Source of the DNA: an uncultured Clostridia bacterium
GTDB lineage: Bacteria > Bacillota > Clostridia > Christensenellales > Borkfalkiaceae
DNA length: 63,348 bases
Direction of reading: 5' to 3'
Assembly (NCBI GenBank): GCA_944328495.1
Contig: CALVHR010000011.1
Coordinates: 1 to 63,348 of the forward strand
In this document: positions 33,520 to 42,267 of the stretch, piece by piece
How positions within the stretch are numbered: the stretch's first letter is position 1
Layout: each line of letters opens with the position of its first letter
The notes under the pieces: generated by a model
The model's input: the letters and a program-made list of their open reading frames with translations, nothing else
Database searches by the model: none
Told to the model about the DNA's origin: nothing
Position numbers and translations under genes: made by a program

Positions 33520-34752
33520 ATGGAAAAGAGAGTTGTGGTTACGGGCCTCGGCGCGATCACGCCGCTCGGCAACGACGTTTTGACGACTTGGAACAATATG
33601 AAAGCGGGCGTGAACGGCATCGACACCGTAACGAAATTTGACGCGTCCGAGTATAAATGCAATCTTGCGGGAGAAGTGCGCGGGTTTGACCCGACGCTGT
33701 ACATGCCCAAGGGCGAGGTGCGCAAGACCGATCTGTATTGTCAGTATGCGGTCGCGGCGGCGACGCAGGCGTACGAAGATTCGGGCATGACGGCAGAGAG
33801 CATAGCTCCGGAGCGGTTCGGCGTGTATATCGGGTCGGGCATCGGCGGGATTCATACGCTGGTTGCCGAGCACACCAAGCTGATCGAAAAGGGACCGGGC
33901 AGGGTATCTCCGTTTTTTGTGCCGATGATGATTTCGAACATTGCATCGGGCACGGTAGCGATCAAATACAATGCGCAGGGACCGAACATCGGTATTGTTA
34001 CGGCCTGCGCGACATCGACGAACAGCATCGGCGAGGCGTATCGCGCGATCAAGCACGGGTATGCGGACGCTATGCTCGCGGGCGGGAGCGAAGCGGCGAT
34101 CACGCCGCTGTGCTTTGCGGGATTTATTTCCTGTCAGGCGCTTTCGCAGAGCACGGACAAGGACCGCGCGTCCATCCCGTTTGACAAAGAGCGCGGCGGG
34201 TTTGTGATGGGCGAAGGCGGCGCGGTCGTGATGCTCGAAGAATACGAGCATGCCAAAGCGCGCGGCGCGAAGATCTACGCGGAAGTTGTGGGCTACGGCT
34301 GTACCAACGACGCATATCATATGACGGCGCCCAATCCCGAAGCGATCGCATCGGCAAAGGCGATCGAACTTGCGGCGAAAGAGGGCGGCATCGAAGCGGG
34401 CAGGGACGTGTACGTCAATGCGCACGGCACGGGCACGCCGCTCAACGACAAGACAGAAACGCGCGCGCTCAAACGTGCATTCGGCGACGGCGCATACAAA
34501 TTACATGTGTCTTCGACAAAATCCATGACGGGGCACATGCTTGGCGCGGCGGGCGGCATTGAGGCGATCGCGTCCGTGCTTGCGCTGCATGAAGGGATCA
34601 TTCCTCCCACGATCAATTACCGCGAAAAGGACGAGGAATGCGATCTCGACATCACCCCGAACGAGGCGCAGAAAGCGGAACTGAAATATGCGCTTTCGAC
34701 GTCGCTCGGTTTCGGCGGGCACAACGGCTGCCTTGCCTTTAAGAAGATTTAA
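33520..34752 (+). CDS. fabF: 3-oxoacyl-ACP synthase II
   Basis: A 410-aa condensing enzyme of chain elongation. Active-site Cys163 in TACATSTNS, with His in NAHGTGTPLND and STKSMTGHMLGAAGG. The start at 33520 (MEKRVVVTGLGAITPLG) has TTGGAGG upstream; the frame is open into the repeat but that part does not belong to the protein. Downstream genes encode acetyl-CoA carboxylase, which makes its malonyl substrate. Confidence 0.95.
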   Translation: MEKRVVVTGLGAITPLGNDVLTTWNNMKAGVNGIDTVTKFDASEYKCNLAGEVRGFDPTLYMPKGEVRKTDLYCQYAVAAATQAYEDSGMTAESIAPERFGVYIGSGIGGIHTLVAEHTKLIEKGPGRVSPFFVPMMISNIASGTVAIKYNAQGPNIGIVTACATSTNSIGEAYRAIKHGYADAMLAGGSEAAITPLCFAGFISCQALSQSTDKDRASIPFDKERGGFVMGEGGAVVMLEEYEHAKARGAKIYAEVVGYGCTNDAYHMTAPNPEAIASAKAIELAAKEGGIEAGRDVYVNAHGTGTPLNDKTETRALKRAFGDGAYKLHVSSTKSMTGHMLGAAGGIEAIASVLALHEGIIPPTINYREKDEECDLDITPNEAQKAELKYALSTSLGFGGHNGCLAFKKI

Positions 34753-34856
34753 GCAAAGAATACAGTTTTTGCGGGCACGTATGTGTGATTTTATGCCTGC
34801 AAACATACATACCGCGCAAGAGCGCGGATCGGCAACGGATACAGAAGGAGTGTTCT

Positions 34857-35312
34857 ATGGATAAGAAAAAACTGCGGGAGATCATCGGGATTTTCAAAGA
34901 GAGCGGGCTCAAAAAGATGGAGATCTCCGAAACGACGGGCGAGGGAACGTATTCCGTAAAATTGGAGAGCTGTGCGGAGGGCGTACAGCCTGTTCCCGTG
35001 CAATATGTGCAGGCGGCGCCTGCGATGCCCGTGGCGGAATCGGCGGAGCCGACTTCCGAAATCAAGGATTATAACAAATACCGCGACGTGAAATCGCCGA
35101 TGGTCGGCATTTTCTATGCCGCGCCGTCGCCCGATGCGGAGCCGTTCGTGAAGGTGGGCAGCAAGGTCAAAAAGGGGGACACCCTCTGCATTATCGAGGC
35201 AATGAAGCTGATGAACGACGTCGTCGCGGAAGAGGACGGCGAGATTGTGGAGATCTGTGCCGAAAACGGCGCGCTGGTCGAGTTCGGGCAGATCCTGTTC
35301 AAGATCTTCTGA
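34857..35312 (+). CDS. accB: Biotin carboxyl carrier protein of acetyl-CoA carboxylase
   Basis: 151 aa. Biotin is attached to Lys117 in the EAMKLMN motif. The N-terminal helix (KKLREIIGIFKESGLKKMEI) and an Ala/Pro-rich linker (PVPVQYVQAAPAMPVAESAE) precede the biotinyl domain, as usual. Start at 34857 after AGAAGGAG. Confidence 0.95.
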   Translation: MDKKKLREIIGIFKESGLKKMEISETTGEGTYSVKLESCAEGVQPVPVQYVQAAPAMPVAESAEPTSEIKDYNKYRDVKSPMVGIFYAAPSPDAEPFVKVGSKVKKGDTLCIIEAMKLMNDVVAEEDGEIVEICAENGALVEFGQILFKIF

Positions 35313-35331
35313 TCGCGCGAAGGGAAAGGGT

Positions 35332-36678
35332 ATGTTCAGTAAGATATTGATCGCAAACCGGGGCGAGATCGCCGTGCGCATCATCCGCGCCTGCAACGAG
35401 ATGGGGATCCGCACCGTCGCCGTGTATTCGGAGGCGGATGCGCAGTCGCTGCACGTCAATCTTGCGGATGAGAGCTATTGCATCGGCCCCGCGTTTTTAA
35501 AAGACAGCTATCTCAACATGACCGCGATCATCGACGTGGCGATCGCGACGGGTTGCCAGGCGATTCATCCCGGGTACGGGCTTCTCAGCGAGAACCCGCG
35601 CTTTGCCGAGCTGTGCGAAAAATGCAACATTAAATTTATCGGGCCGCATTATTCGGTCATCGCGAAGATGGGCGACAAGGACGAAGCGCGCCGCACCATG
35701 AAAGCGGCGGGCGTTCCCGTGGTGCCGGGCTTGGAAGAGATCGGAGACATTGCCGAAGCCAAAAAGTTTGCAAAAGAGATCGGCTATCCCGTCATCGTGA
35801 AAGCGGCGGCGGGCGGCGGCGGCAGGGGCATCCGCATCGTCCGCAGCGAAGACGAGTTTGAAAATGCGGTGCTGACGGCGTCGGCGGAGGCGCAGAGCGC
35901 GTTCGGCAACGGCAAAGTCTATCTTGAAAAATTTTTAACGGACGTAAAACACGTCGAGATGCAGATCGTTGCGGATGATTTCGGAAACGTCGTGTGTCTT
36001 GGCGAGCGCGACTGTTCCATGCAGCGCAAGAATCAAAAGCTGATCGAGGAGAGCCCCTGCGTCGTGCTCAAACCCGAAGTGCGCGAGGAAATGATGCGCT
36101 GTGCGGTGCTTGCGGCAAAGACGGTAAATTACACAAGTCTCGGAACGATCGAATTTTTGTTGGATAAGCAGAATAAATTTTATTTTATGGAGATGAACAC
36201 GCGCCTGCAGGTGGAGCATCCCGTGACGGAATATGTGACGGGCATCGACATCGTGAAATGGCAGATCCGCATTGCGGCGGGCGTGGAGTTCATGTACAAA
36301 CAGGAAGACATCCGCCTGCGCGGCTGTGCGATCGAATGCCGCATCAATTCGGAGGATGCGCGCATGAATTTCCGTCCGAGCTGCGGCAGGATCAACTTTT
36401 TGCACGTGCCGGGCGGGCCGTGGGTTCGGTTCGACACGGCGGTGTACCAGGATTATATGATCCCGCCCTATTATGACAGCATGATCGGCAAGCTGATCGT
36501 GTACGCGCGCGACCGCACCGAAGCCATCCGCAAGATGCAGGCGGCTTTGTGCGAACTGGTTATCGACGGCGTGCATACAAATGCCGAACTTTCGGGCGAC
36601 ATTTTGGACACTCCCGAATTCAGGGAAGGTACCTACTGCACCAATTTCCTGGACAAATTCCTGAAAAATTACCGATAA
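35332..36678 (+). CDS. accC: Biotin carboxylase subunit of acetyl-CoA carboxylase
   Basis: A 448-aa ATP-grasp enzyme that carboxylates biotin on AccB. Motifs: FSKILIANRGEIAVRIIRA, the ATP-binding Gly-rich loop KAAAGGGGRGIRIV, EMNTRLQVEHPVTE with the catalytic region, and RINSEDARMNF. Length is typical (about 450). Start at 35332 with AAGGG upstream. Confidence 0.97.
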   Translation: MFSKILIANRGEIAVRIIRACNEMGIRTVAVYSEADAQSLHVNLADESYCIGPAFLKDSYLNMTAIIDVAIATGCQAIHPGYGLLSENPRFAELCEKCNIKFIGPHYSVIAKMGDKDEARRTMKAAGVPVVPGLEEIGDIAEAKKFAKEIGYPVIVKAAAGGGGRGIRIVRSEDEFENAVLTASAEAQSAFGNGKVYLEKFLTDVKHVEMQIVADDFGNVVCLGERDCSMQRKNQKLIEESPCVVLKPEVREEMMRCAVLAAKTVNYTSLGTIEFLLDKQNKFYFMEMNTRLQVEHPVTEYVTGIDIVKWQIRIAAGVEFMYKQEDIRLRGCAIECRINSEDARMNFRPSCGRINFLHVPGGPWVRFDTAVYQDYMIPPYYDSMIGKLIVYARDRTEAIRKMQAALCELVIDGVHTNAELSGDILDTPEFREGTYCTNFLDKFLKNYR

Positions 36679-36731
36679 GCGGGCAAATGCGCCGTTTTTG
36701 CCGCATTGTGCGGTGGTAAGGAGAGAACGCA

Positions 36732-37625
36732 GTGAGTTTTAATTTCAACGACATAAAAAAATTATTTATCCGCAAGCCGAAGAACACGCTGGAAGGGACC
36801 GAGAACAGCGAACAGCCGACGAATGATTCGGAAGCGGCGCACATTCCCGACAAACTTGCGGAAAAGTGCGAAAAGTGCGGGCAGATCGTTTTGTCCGCCG
36901 AAATGGAAGAAAATTTCAATGTCTGCCCGAAATGCGGGCACTATAAAAAGATGACAGCCCGCGCACGCATCGGCATGTGCGCGGAAAATTTCAGCGAGCT
37001 GTTTGCGGACGTGGAAGGCAAGGATATATTGGATTTTCCCGGCTATGCCGAAAAAATCGCCGCGCTGAGGGAAAAGACGGGCGAGAAGGAAGGCGTGGTC
37101 TGCGGCACGGGAGAGATCGGCGGCGTGCAATGTGCGATCTTTTCCATGGATTATCGCTTTCTGATGGGGAGCATGGGGCACGCGGTCGGCGAAAAGATCG
37201 CGCGGACCTTTGAATATGCGACCGAACACAAATTGCCCGTTGTCGGCTTTGTTTTGAGCGGGGGCGCGCGCATGCAGGAAGGCATCGTGTCGCTCATGCA
37301 GATGGCAAAGACGTCTGCCGCCGTCGCAAAGCACGGCGAGGCGGGGCTTTTATACGTCGCGGTGCTGACCGATCCTACGACGGGCGGCGTTTCGGCATCG
37401 TTTGCGTTCGATGCGGACATCATTCTCGCCGAAAAAGGCGCGCTCATCGGGTTTGCCGGGCCGCGCGTCATCGAACAGACCATACGGCAGAAACTTCCCG
37501 AGGGCTTTCAGCGCGCCGAACTTTTGCAGGAAAAGGGATTTGTCGACCGCATCTGCGAGCGCAAAGATATGAAAGAAACGCTCGCGGCGATTTTAAAACT
37601 GCACTGCGCGGAGGTGAGCGAATGA
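36732..37625 (+). CDS. accD: Acetyl-CoA carboxylase carboxyltransferase subunit beta
   Basis: 297 aa starting with GTG after GTAAGGAGAG. The N-terminal Cys4 zinc ribbon is CEKCG ... CPKCG. The crotonase-fold carboxyltransferase body contains GTGEIGGVQCAIFSMDYRF and GARMQEGIVSLMQMAKTSAA. Works as a heterotetramer with AccA, whose gene overlaps its stop codon by ATGA. Confidence 0.95.
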   Translation: MSFNFNDIKKLFIRKPKNTLEGTENSEQPTNDSEAAHIPDKLAEKCEKCGQIVLSAEMEENFNVCPKCGHYKKMTARARIGMCAENFSELFADVEGKDILDFPGYAEKIAALREKTGEKEGVVCGTGEIGGVQCAIFSMDYRFLMGSMGHAVGEKIARTFEYATEHKLPVVGFVLSGGARMQEGIVSLMQMAKTSAAVAKHGEAGLLYVAVLTDPTTGGVSASFAFDADIILAEKGALIGFAGPRVIEQTIRQKLPEGFQRAELLQEKGFVDRICERKDMKETLAAILKLHCAEVSE

Positions 37626-38386
37626 GTGCATACGACATCGTTCTGAAAAGCCGCGAAAAGGGCAGGCCCACGGCGGCAAAGTACATCAAAAATATCGTCG
37701 AGGATTTTTTGGAACTGCACGGCGACCGCCGCTATGCGGACGATCGGGCGATCATCGGCGGCATCGGGTACGTTGCGGGACGCCCCGTGACCGTGCTCGG
37801 CATCGAAAAGGGCGAAGACACCAACGATAAAATCGCGCACAATTTCGGGTGCGCGCATCCCGAAGGGTACCGCAAAGCGGTGCGCCTGATGAAAGAGGCG
37901 GAGAAATTTCACCGCCCTGTGCTCTGTTTCGTCGATACGTCGGGCGCATATTGCGGCATCGGCGCCGAAGAACGCGGTCAGAGCGAGGCGATCGCAAATT
38001 CCATTTTGGAAATGATCCGTTTAAAAACGCCCGCTCTTTCCGTCATTATCGGCGAGGGCGGAAGCGGCGGCGCTTTGGGGCTGTGCGCGGCGGACGAGGT
38101 CTGGATCACCGAAACGAGTACCTATTCGGTCATCTCCCCCGAGGGCTGTGCTTCCATTTTGTGGAAGGACAGCGGAAAAGTTGCAGAGGCGGCAGAGCGG
38201 CTGCATTTGACGGCGCAGGAGCTTTTGAAGCTCGGCGCAGTGGAGCGCGTCATTGAGGAAAAGGGTTTTTCGACGGAATTTTACGAGGGACTCAAAGCGG
38301 ATATTGCCGCATTTTTTGCGAAAAAATGCACCGAAAGCGGAGACGAGCTCATCGCCGCACGCTATGCACGCTTTCGCAAGTTTTAA
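37622..38386 (+). CDS. accA: Acetyl-CoA carboxylase carboxyltransferase subunit alpha
   Basis: 254 aa, shorter than the 319 aa of E. coli AccA because the N-terminal helical region is reduced, as in many Firmicutes. Family segments: RPTAAKYIKNIVEDFLELHGDRRYADD region, GIEKGEDTNDKIAHNFGCAHPEGYRKA, FVDTSGAYCGIGAEERGQSEAIA, IGEGGSGGALGL and SPEGCASILWKD. It overlaps accD by four bases. Confidence 0.95.
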   Translation: MSAYDIVLKSREKGRPTAAKYIKNIVEDFLELHGDRRYADDRAIIGGIGYVAGRPVTVLGIEKGEDTNDKIAHNFGCAHPEGYRKAVRLMKEAEKFHRPVLCFVDTSGAYCGIGAEERGQSEAIANSILEMIRLKTPALSVIIGEGGSGGALGLCAADEVWITETSTYSVISPEGCASILWKDSGKVAEAAERLHLTAQELLKLGAVERVIEEKGFSTEFYEGLKADIAAFFAKKCTESGDELIAARYARFRKF

Positions 38387-38401
38387 CATAGGAGAGAAAA
38401 T

Positions 38402-39217
38402 ATGATTGCAATTGTGACCGATTCCACGGTCGGTTATTCTACGGCAGACATTGCGAGCCGCGGCGTCGTGCGCGTCGTTCCCGTCAATTATCAGATCGGC
38501 GAATGTCTTTTTGAAGAAGGAGCGCTTGACAAAAACGGCGACTTTTTGCGCCGCATGAAGGGCCAATCCGTCTGCAAAACGGCGCAGCCTGCACTCACGG
38601 AATTTATTCGTGCTTTCCGCACGCTTACCGAAAAGGGATACGACGTCATCTGTATCGTGCTTTCGTCGGCGCTGTCGGGTACGTGGTCATCGGCGCGCGT
38701 TGCGGCGGCGCAGGCGGGCGGCAATATCCGCGTCATCGATTCGGGCACCGTCGGCTACGGTATGCACCTTCTTGTGGATGAAGCCGTCAACATGGCGAAA
38801 GCGGGGCTTGCCTTCGAAGATGTCGTGCGGCATCTTGAAAATTTGAAAAAGAAGATCGGCACCGTCTTTTCGGTCGAATCGCTCGATCGGCTCATTGCGG
38901 GCGGACGGCTCAATAACTCTAAGGCGAAGACGACCCTCAATCTGCGCCCCGTGTTTGAACAAAAAGTGAAGATCGTGTTCCGCGAAAATGCGCGCGGCAG
39001 CCGCGAACGGCTGGAAGAAATGTGCGCGCTCGTCCCCGCTTCCGCACGGCGGCTGATCGTTTGCCGCTGCGGCGAGGATACGGACGTTTCCGAATTTACA
39101 CAGATGCTTAAAGCGCGTTTTCCTGCCGTGTATATCCACCAACGCGTGGTGGGGCCGGTTTTGAGTATTCACGTCGGCGAAGGCGCGTTCGGCGTGGCGT
39201 ATATCGCAAAAGACTGA
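38402..39217 (+). CDS. DegV family fatty-acid-binding protein
   Basis: A 271-aa protein of the DegV/FakB family, which binds a fatty acid and presents it to the fatty acid kinase FakA. N-terminal TDSTVGYSTADIASRGV, middle SSALSGTWSSARVAAA and GYGMHLLVDEAVNMAKAG, then LDRLIAGGRLNNSKA match family blocks. Its place 15 bp after accA fits a lipid role. AGGAGAG before the start. Confidence 0.9.
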   Translation: MIAIVTDSTVGYSTADIASRGVVRVVPVNYQIGECLFEEGALDKNGDFLRRMKGQSVCKTAQPALTEFIRAFRTLTEKGYDVICIVLSSALSGTWSSARVAAAQAGGNIRVIDSGTVGYGMHLLVDEAVNMAKAGLAFEDVVRHLENLKKKIGTVFSVESLDRLIAGGRLNNSKAKTTLNLRPVFEQKVKIVFRENARGSRERLEEMCALVPASARRLIVCRCGEDTDVSEFTQMLKARFPAVYIHQRVVGPVLSIHVGEGAFGVAYIAKD

Positions 39218-39264
39218 CCGCCCGCTTGCCGCGGTTTTTCCGAGCCTTTTTGTGAAGAGGATTT

Positions 39265-40179
39265 ATGCAGCGCAGAATGCTCTATATGCGAAAAACGCCG
39301 CTTTCGAGCGCGGCGATCTTATATCTTCTCGTCGCGGGGCTGGTGCTCTTTCCCACGCAGTGGTTGGGCGATCTGTTCTTTGAAAACGAACAGCTTGCGG
39401 CATTTTTCGGGCTGGGCGTTCTGCGCCTTGTCATGGCGGCGATCATGCTCGCGCTCGCCTTTCACATGGGCATTCGCGGCGCGTTTTTGCCGCAGAAAGG
39501 GGAGTGGCGCGCTCTCTTGTTTGCGCTTCCCGCGCTCGTTGTTGCGATCAACAACCTGCCCGTCGTCGGGCTTTGCCGCGGCACGGTGGAGATCACGGGC
39601 AGTGCGGGCGCCGTCGCGCTGTTTGCCCTGCAATGTTTGGGCGTGGGGCTGTTCGAAGAGGCGGCTTTCCGCGGCGTGCTGTTTCCGTTCGTGCTCGGGT
39701 ATACGGGCACGGGAAAGAAAGGCCGCTTCGTTGCCGTCATCGCATCGAGTGCGGCGTTCGGGCTGTTGCACCTCGTCAATTTGCTGGGCGGTTTTTCGGG
39801 CGGCGTATTTTTGCAGGTGGGATATTCCTTCCTCATCGGCGCCATGCTCGCGATCTGTATGTTCCGCGGCGCGGGCGCGCTGACGTGCGGCGTCATCCAT
39901 GCCGTGTTCAATTTTTGCGGGAACGTCGCCTTCGAAACGGGCAACGCAACCTTTTCCGCCGTTTGGTGCGCGGAAGAGATCGCTTTGACGGCGATCGTCG
40001 GCGTCGCCGCGGCGGCGTACTTTGCGCTGTTGCTTTTCAAAAGCAAAGCGGACTGCGCCGATCGCTTTGCGGTGACCCCGCAAACAGACGAAAAAGAGAT
40101 CGGAAAAGCAGAGGAAAACGCGGGCGAGAGACAAACGCCCGACGGCGTGGCGCAAGATCGGGAAAAGAAAGAAAACTGA
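39265..40179 (+). CDS. CPBP-family intramembrane protease homologue
   Basis: A 304-aa polytopic protein with the CPBP (Abi/CAAX-like) motifs EEAAFRG (motif 1), FGLLHLVNLL (motif 2) and HAVFNFCGN (motif 3), in about seven hydrophobic helices. The last about 45 residues form an acidic, polar cytoplasmic tail (KSKADCADRF ... DREKKEN). Function of this member unknown; family members cleave prenylated or peptide substrates or act in bacteriocin immunity. Probably the last gene of the fab-acc transcript. Confidence 0.8.
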   Translation: MQRRMLYMRKTPLSSAAILYLLVAGLVLFPTQWLGDLFFENEQLAAFFGLGVLRLVMAAIMLALAFHMGIRGAFLPQKGEWRALLFALPALVVAINNLPVVGLCRGTVEITGSAGAVALFALQCLGVGLFEEAAFRGVLFPFVLGYTGTGKKGRFVAVIASSAAFGLLHLVNLLGGFSGGVFLQVGYSFLIGAMLAICMFRGAGALTCGVIHAVFNFCGNVAFETGNATFSAVWCAEEIALTAIVGVAAAAYFALLLFKSKADCADRFAVTPQTDEKEIGKAEENAGERQTPDGVAQDREKKEN

Positions 40180-40195
40180 AAATAAAAAATTTTAC

Positions 40196-40238
40196 CGCAG
40201 GGCTTTTGCATATAGCAAAAGCCCTGCGGCTCTTTTTG
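40196..40238 (+). terminator. Rho-independent terminator of the fab-acc-CPBP unit
   Basis: GCAGGGCTTTTGC pairs with GCAAAAGCCCTGC around ATATA, followed by GGCTCTTTTT. Confidence 0.85.
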
Positions 40239-40260
40239 GGGTATAATTTTCGCATAAGGG

Positions 40261-40288
40261 TTGCAAAAAATTTTTTGTGTGCTACAAT
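40261..40288 (+). promoter_or_regulatory. Promoter of the AT-rich lipoprotein cluster
   Basis: TTGCAA (40261-40266), 16-bp spacer, TACAAT (40283-40288). About 155 bp of AT-rich leader follows before the next start codon; I see no riboswitch fold in it. Confidence 0.45.
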
Positions 40289-40444
40289 AGAATTGATAAA
40301 AACAAACAAAATATGTAAAGAATTAAAATTAAATATTTGGAAGGTTTATAAATTTTTTTCAAAACAGGTTTTTAAACGCGCTGTTATAATAAAAGTCGGT
40401 TTCTTCGTTCGGAGTTTTCCGTGCGGATCAATAAGGAGGAAATT

Positions 40445-41134
40445 ATGACAAAGAAAGAAGTAATAATAATTTTCTGTATTGTATTGAGCATCGTTTTGTT
40501 ACTGATTACGGCGCTGGTAGGGTTTCTTGTGGGGATACCGACGGATATATACTCCGAGAAAAAGCATATTCAAAGAATCACAAAGCGGGCGGAAGAACGC
40601 TTTTTGGGGGAAGACAGCGAATACACGGGATTGGAAGTATATCCGATTTACAATGAGTACGACGAGCTGAGATATGCACTGATCGAATTTGAGCCGAAGG
40701 GATTTGTCTATGTATATATTAGTGAGAAGGGATATTTTTTTCGCAGTATGTACTCTCTCAGTTCTACGGAATCGGAAAGCTGGATGCCGTATCGGGTGAA
40801 AGAGGGCGCGCAAGAGGATGTTTATGACGCTGACGGAAAGGTGCTTTATCAATCCGAGAATCGCGAGCATTTCCGCGATGAAAACGGACAGGCGATCGTT
40901 TATAGCGAAAGTCCTTTTAAGGTGGCAGGAATTGAAAACGAGCGCCGATATCTTTTGTCGACGAAACCGACAGTGCCCTTAGGAACGGAAAGAGGCCGGA
41001 TCCCTGCGGTGAAACGCGGAGAGCAATATCTCGATTTGGTGGACGGTGCAATGATCGATTATACGCCCGGCATGGAATCGGAGTACGCGGTTATAGATAT
41101 TGCGTTTATCAACAAATCTTATTTTGATTTATAA
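40445..41134 (+). CDS. Membrane-anchored protein of unknown function
   Basis: 229 aa, not recognised. Start at 40445 with a strong AAGGAGG eight bases upstream. One N-terminal membrane helix (about 6-33, EVIIIFCIVLSIVLLLITAL) and a long outer domain rich in Tyr and Glu (YALIEFEPKGFVYVYISEKGYFFRSMYS). Base composition is AT-richer than in the fab genes. It is followed after 24 bp by two related small lipoproteins and probably forms an operon with them. Confidence 0.6.
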   Translation: MTKKEVIIIFCIVLSIVLLLITALVGFLVGIPTDIYSEKKHIQRITKRAEERFLGEDSEYTGLEVYPIYNEYDELRYALIEFEPKGFVYVYISEKGYFFRSMYSLSSTESESWMPYRVKEGAQEDVYDADGKVLYQSENREHFRDENGQAIVYSESPFKVAGIENERRYLLSTKPTVPLGTERGRIPAVKRGEQYLDLVDGAMIDYTPGMESEYAVIDIAFINKSYFDL

Positions 41135-41158
41135 GATTCATTATTTTAGGAGGGGAAT

Positions 41159-41599
41159 ATGAAGCGGGTATTCACAATTTTTTTCGGGGCGGTACTGATT
41201 TTTGTATCTTTATCGGGCTTATGCGCGTGCGGAGAAGACCCCGAATACGACGTGTACGTCAATTTCTATTGTTATTACGATGAGGTTCGAACTTATGACC
41301 AAGTTCCTTCGTCGGATAAGTATGTATGCACGTTCCGCGCCGAAAAGGATGAGAATGCGCAGGGCACGCTGAAATATCGCGAAAAAGGATATTATTATTT
41401 TACATACGAAGTGTTTTACAGTACGGGTGTGCCATACGAAATAAACAGCGAAGAAAAAGAGGCGCAAACCATGCGGGCGGTGCCCGATGAAATTCATCCG
41501 GAACAAAACACGAAATCGGTTTATAAAGAAATCCAGATAATGGGTTCCAGAGGAGCTTTGCTCCGAAAATTTAATCTCGAAATAGAATTTGTTTGGTGA
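41159..41599 (+). CDS. Small lipoprotein of unknown function (paralogue 1)
   Basis: 146 aa with lipobox LCAC (Cys24). After the Cys comes GEDPEYDVYVNFYCYYD, then KGYYYFTYEVFY. The same layout recurs in the next lipoprotein (DPAYDVYLVVECYYM, KGYYHFWVKAIY), showing a tandem pair of paralogues. The TTTTAGGAGGGG before the start is strong. No domain recognised. Confidence 0.6.
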   Translation: MKRVFTIFFGAVLIFVSLSGLCACGEDPEYDVYVNFYCYYDEVRTYDQVPSSDKYVCTFRAEKDENAQGTLKYREKGYYYFTYEVFYSTGVPYEINSEEKEAQTMRAVPDEIHPEQNTKSVYKEIQIMGSRGALLRKFNLEIEFVW

Positions 41600-41657
41600 T
41601 ACAAGTTCCTCGTTCGGTGTGTTTCGTCAAGGCGACTAAAATTTAAGGAGGAGAAGT

Positions 41658-42170
41658 ATGAAAAAAAGTATTGGAACGGCAATGATCGCCGCAATATTGT
41701 TTGGTGTCTGCCTGTTCAATTTCAGTGCGTGCGATAAAGGCGATCCCGCATACGATGTGTACCTCGTAGTGGAATGCTACTACATGCGTGAAGACACCGT
41801 GGAACCGATGTACGGAGATTATTTCCTTGAAAAAAAGATCATCATCGAAAAAGAAGAAATCGTGACCGATTCTTTGGTGTTGCGAGCGAAAGGGTATTAT
41901 CATTTTTGGGTTAAGGCGATATATCATGAAGAGCCCGAATATAGTGATAATTGGTATACTAAGGTCGACATTTTGGACAGCTTTGATGACAGGATCTCCG
42001 CAGACGTACAAAACGACAAAGAGTCGCCTTATGTTTTTATGCAGGAAGTTCCGATCCACAGTTACCGCGGCACAATCCCTGCCCGCTATGCCCTGCGGCT
42101 GAATATCGTGCCGTTTGAAGAGATAGAAGAGGGCGAATACCGCGATAAATTGCTGGAAGAGATGAAGTAG
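41658..42170 (+). CDS. Small lipoprotein of unknown function (paralogue 2)
   Basis: 170 aa with lipobox FSAC (Cys25). Shares DPxYDVYxxxxCYY and RAKGYYHFWVKAIYH with paralogue 1 and both end in a SxRGxxxxxxxLxI strand, but is otherwise divergent. AAGGAGGAG precedes the start. It is followed by a terminator. Confidence 0.6.
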   Translation: MKKSIGTAMIAAILFGVCLFNFSACDKGDPAYDVYLVVECYYMREDTVEPMYGDYFLEKKIIIEKEEIVTDSLVLRAKGYYHFWVKAIYHEEPEYSDNWYTKVDILDSFDDRISADVQNDKESPYVFMQEVPIHSYRGTIPARYALRLNIVPFEEIEEGEYRDKLLEEMK

Positions 42171-42203
42171 CAAACGTTGTCGGCAAAGACCGACAGAAAA
42201 ACG

Positions 42204-42253
42204 GAAAAACAAACAGCCCGCCGCGCAGTTTTGCGCGGCGGGCCCGTCTGTTT
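42204..42253. terminator. Bidirectional hairpin between convergent genes
   Basis: CCCGCCGCGC / GCGCGGCGGG around AGTTTT, with outer AACAG / CTGTT arms, between the lipoprotein cluster and the SGNH lipoprotein gene. Confidence 0.75.
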
Positions 42254-42267
42254 AAACATTATTCGAT

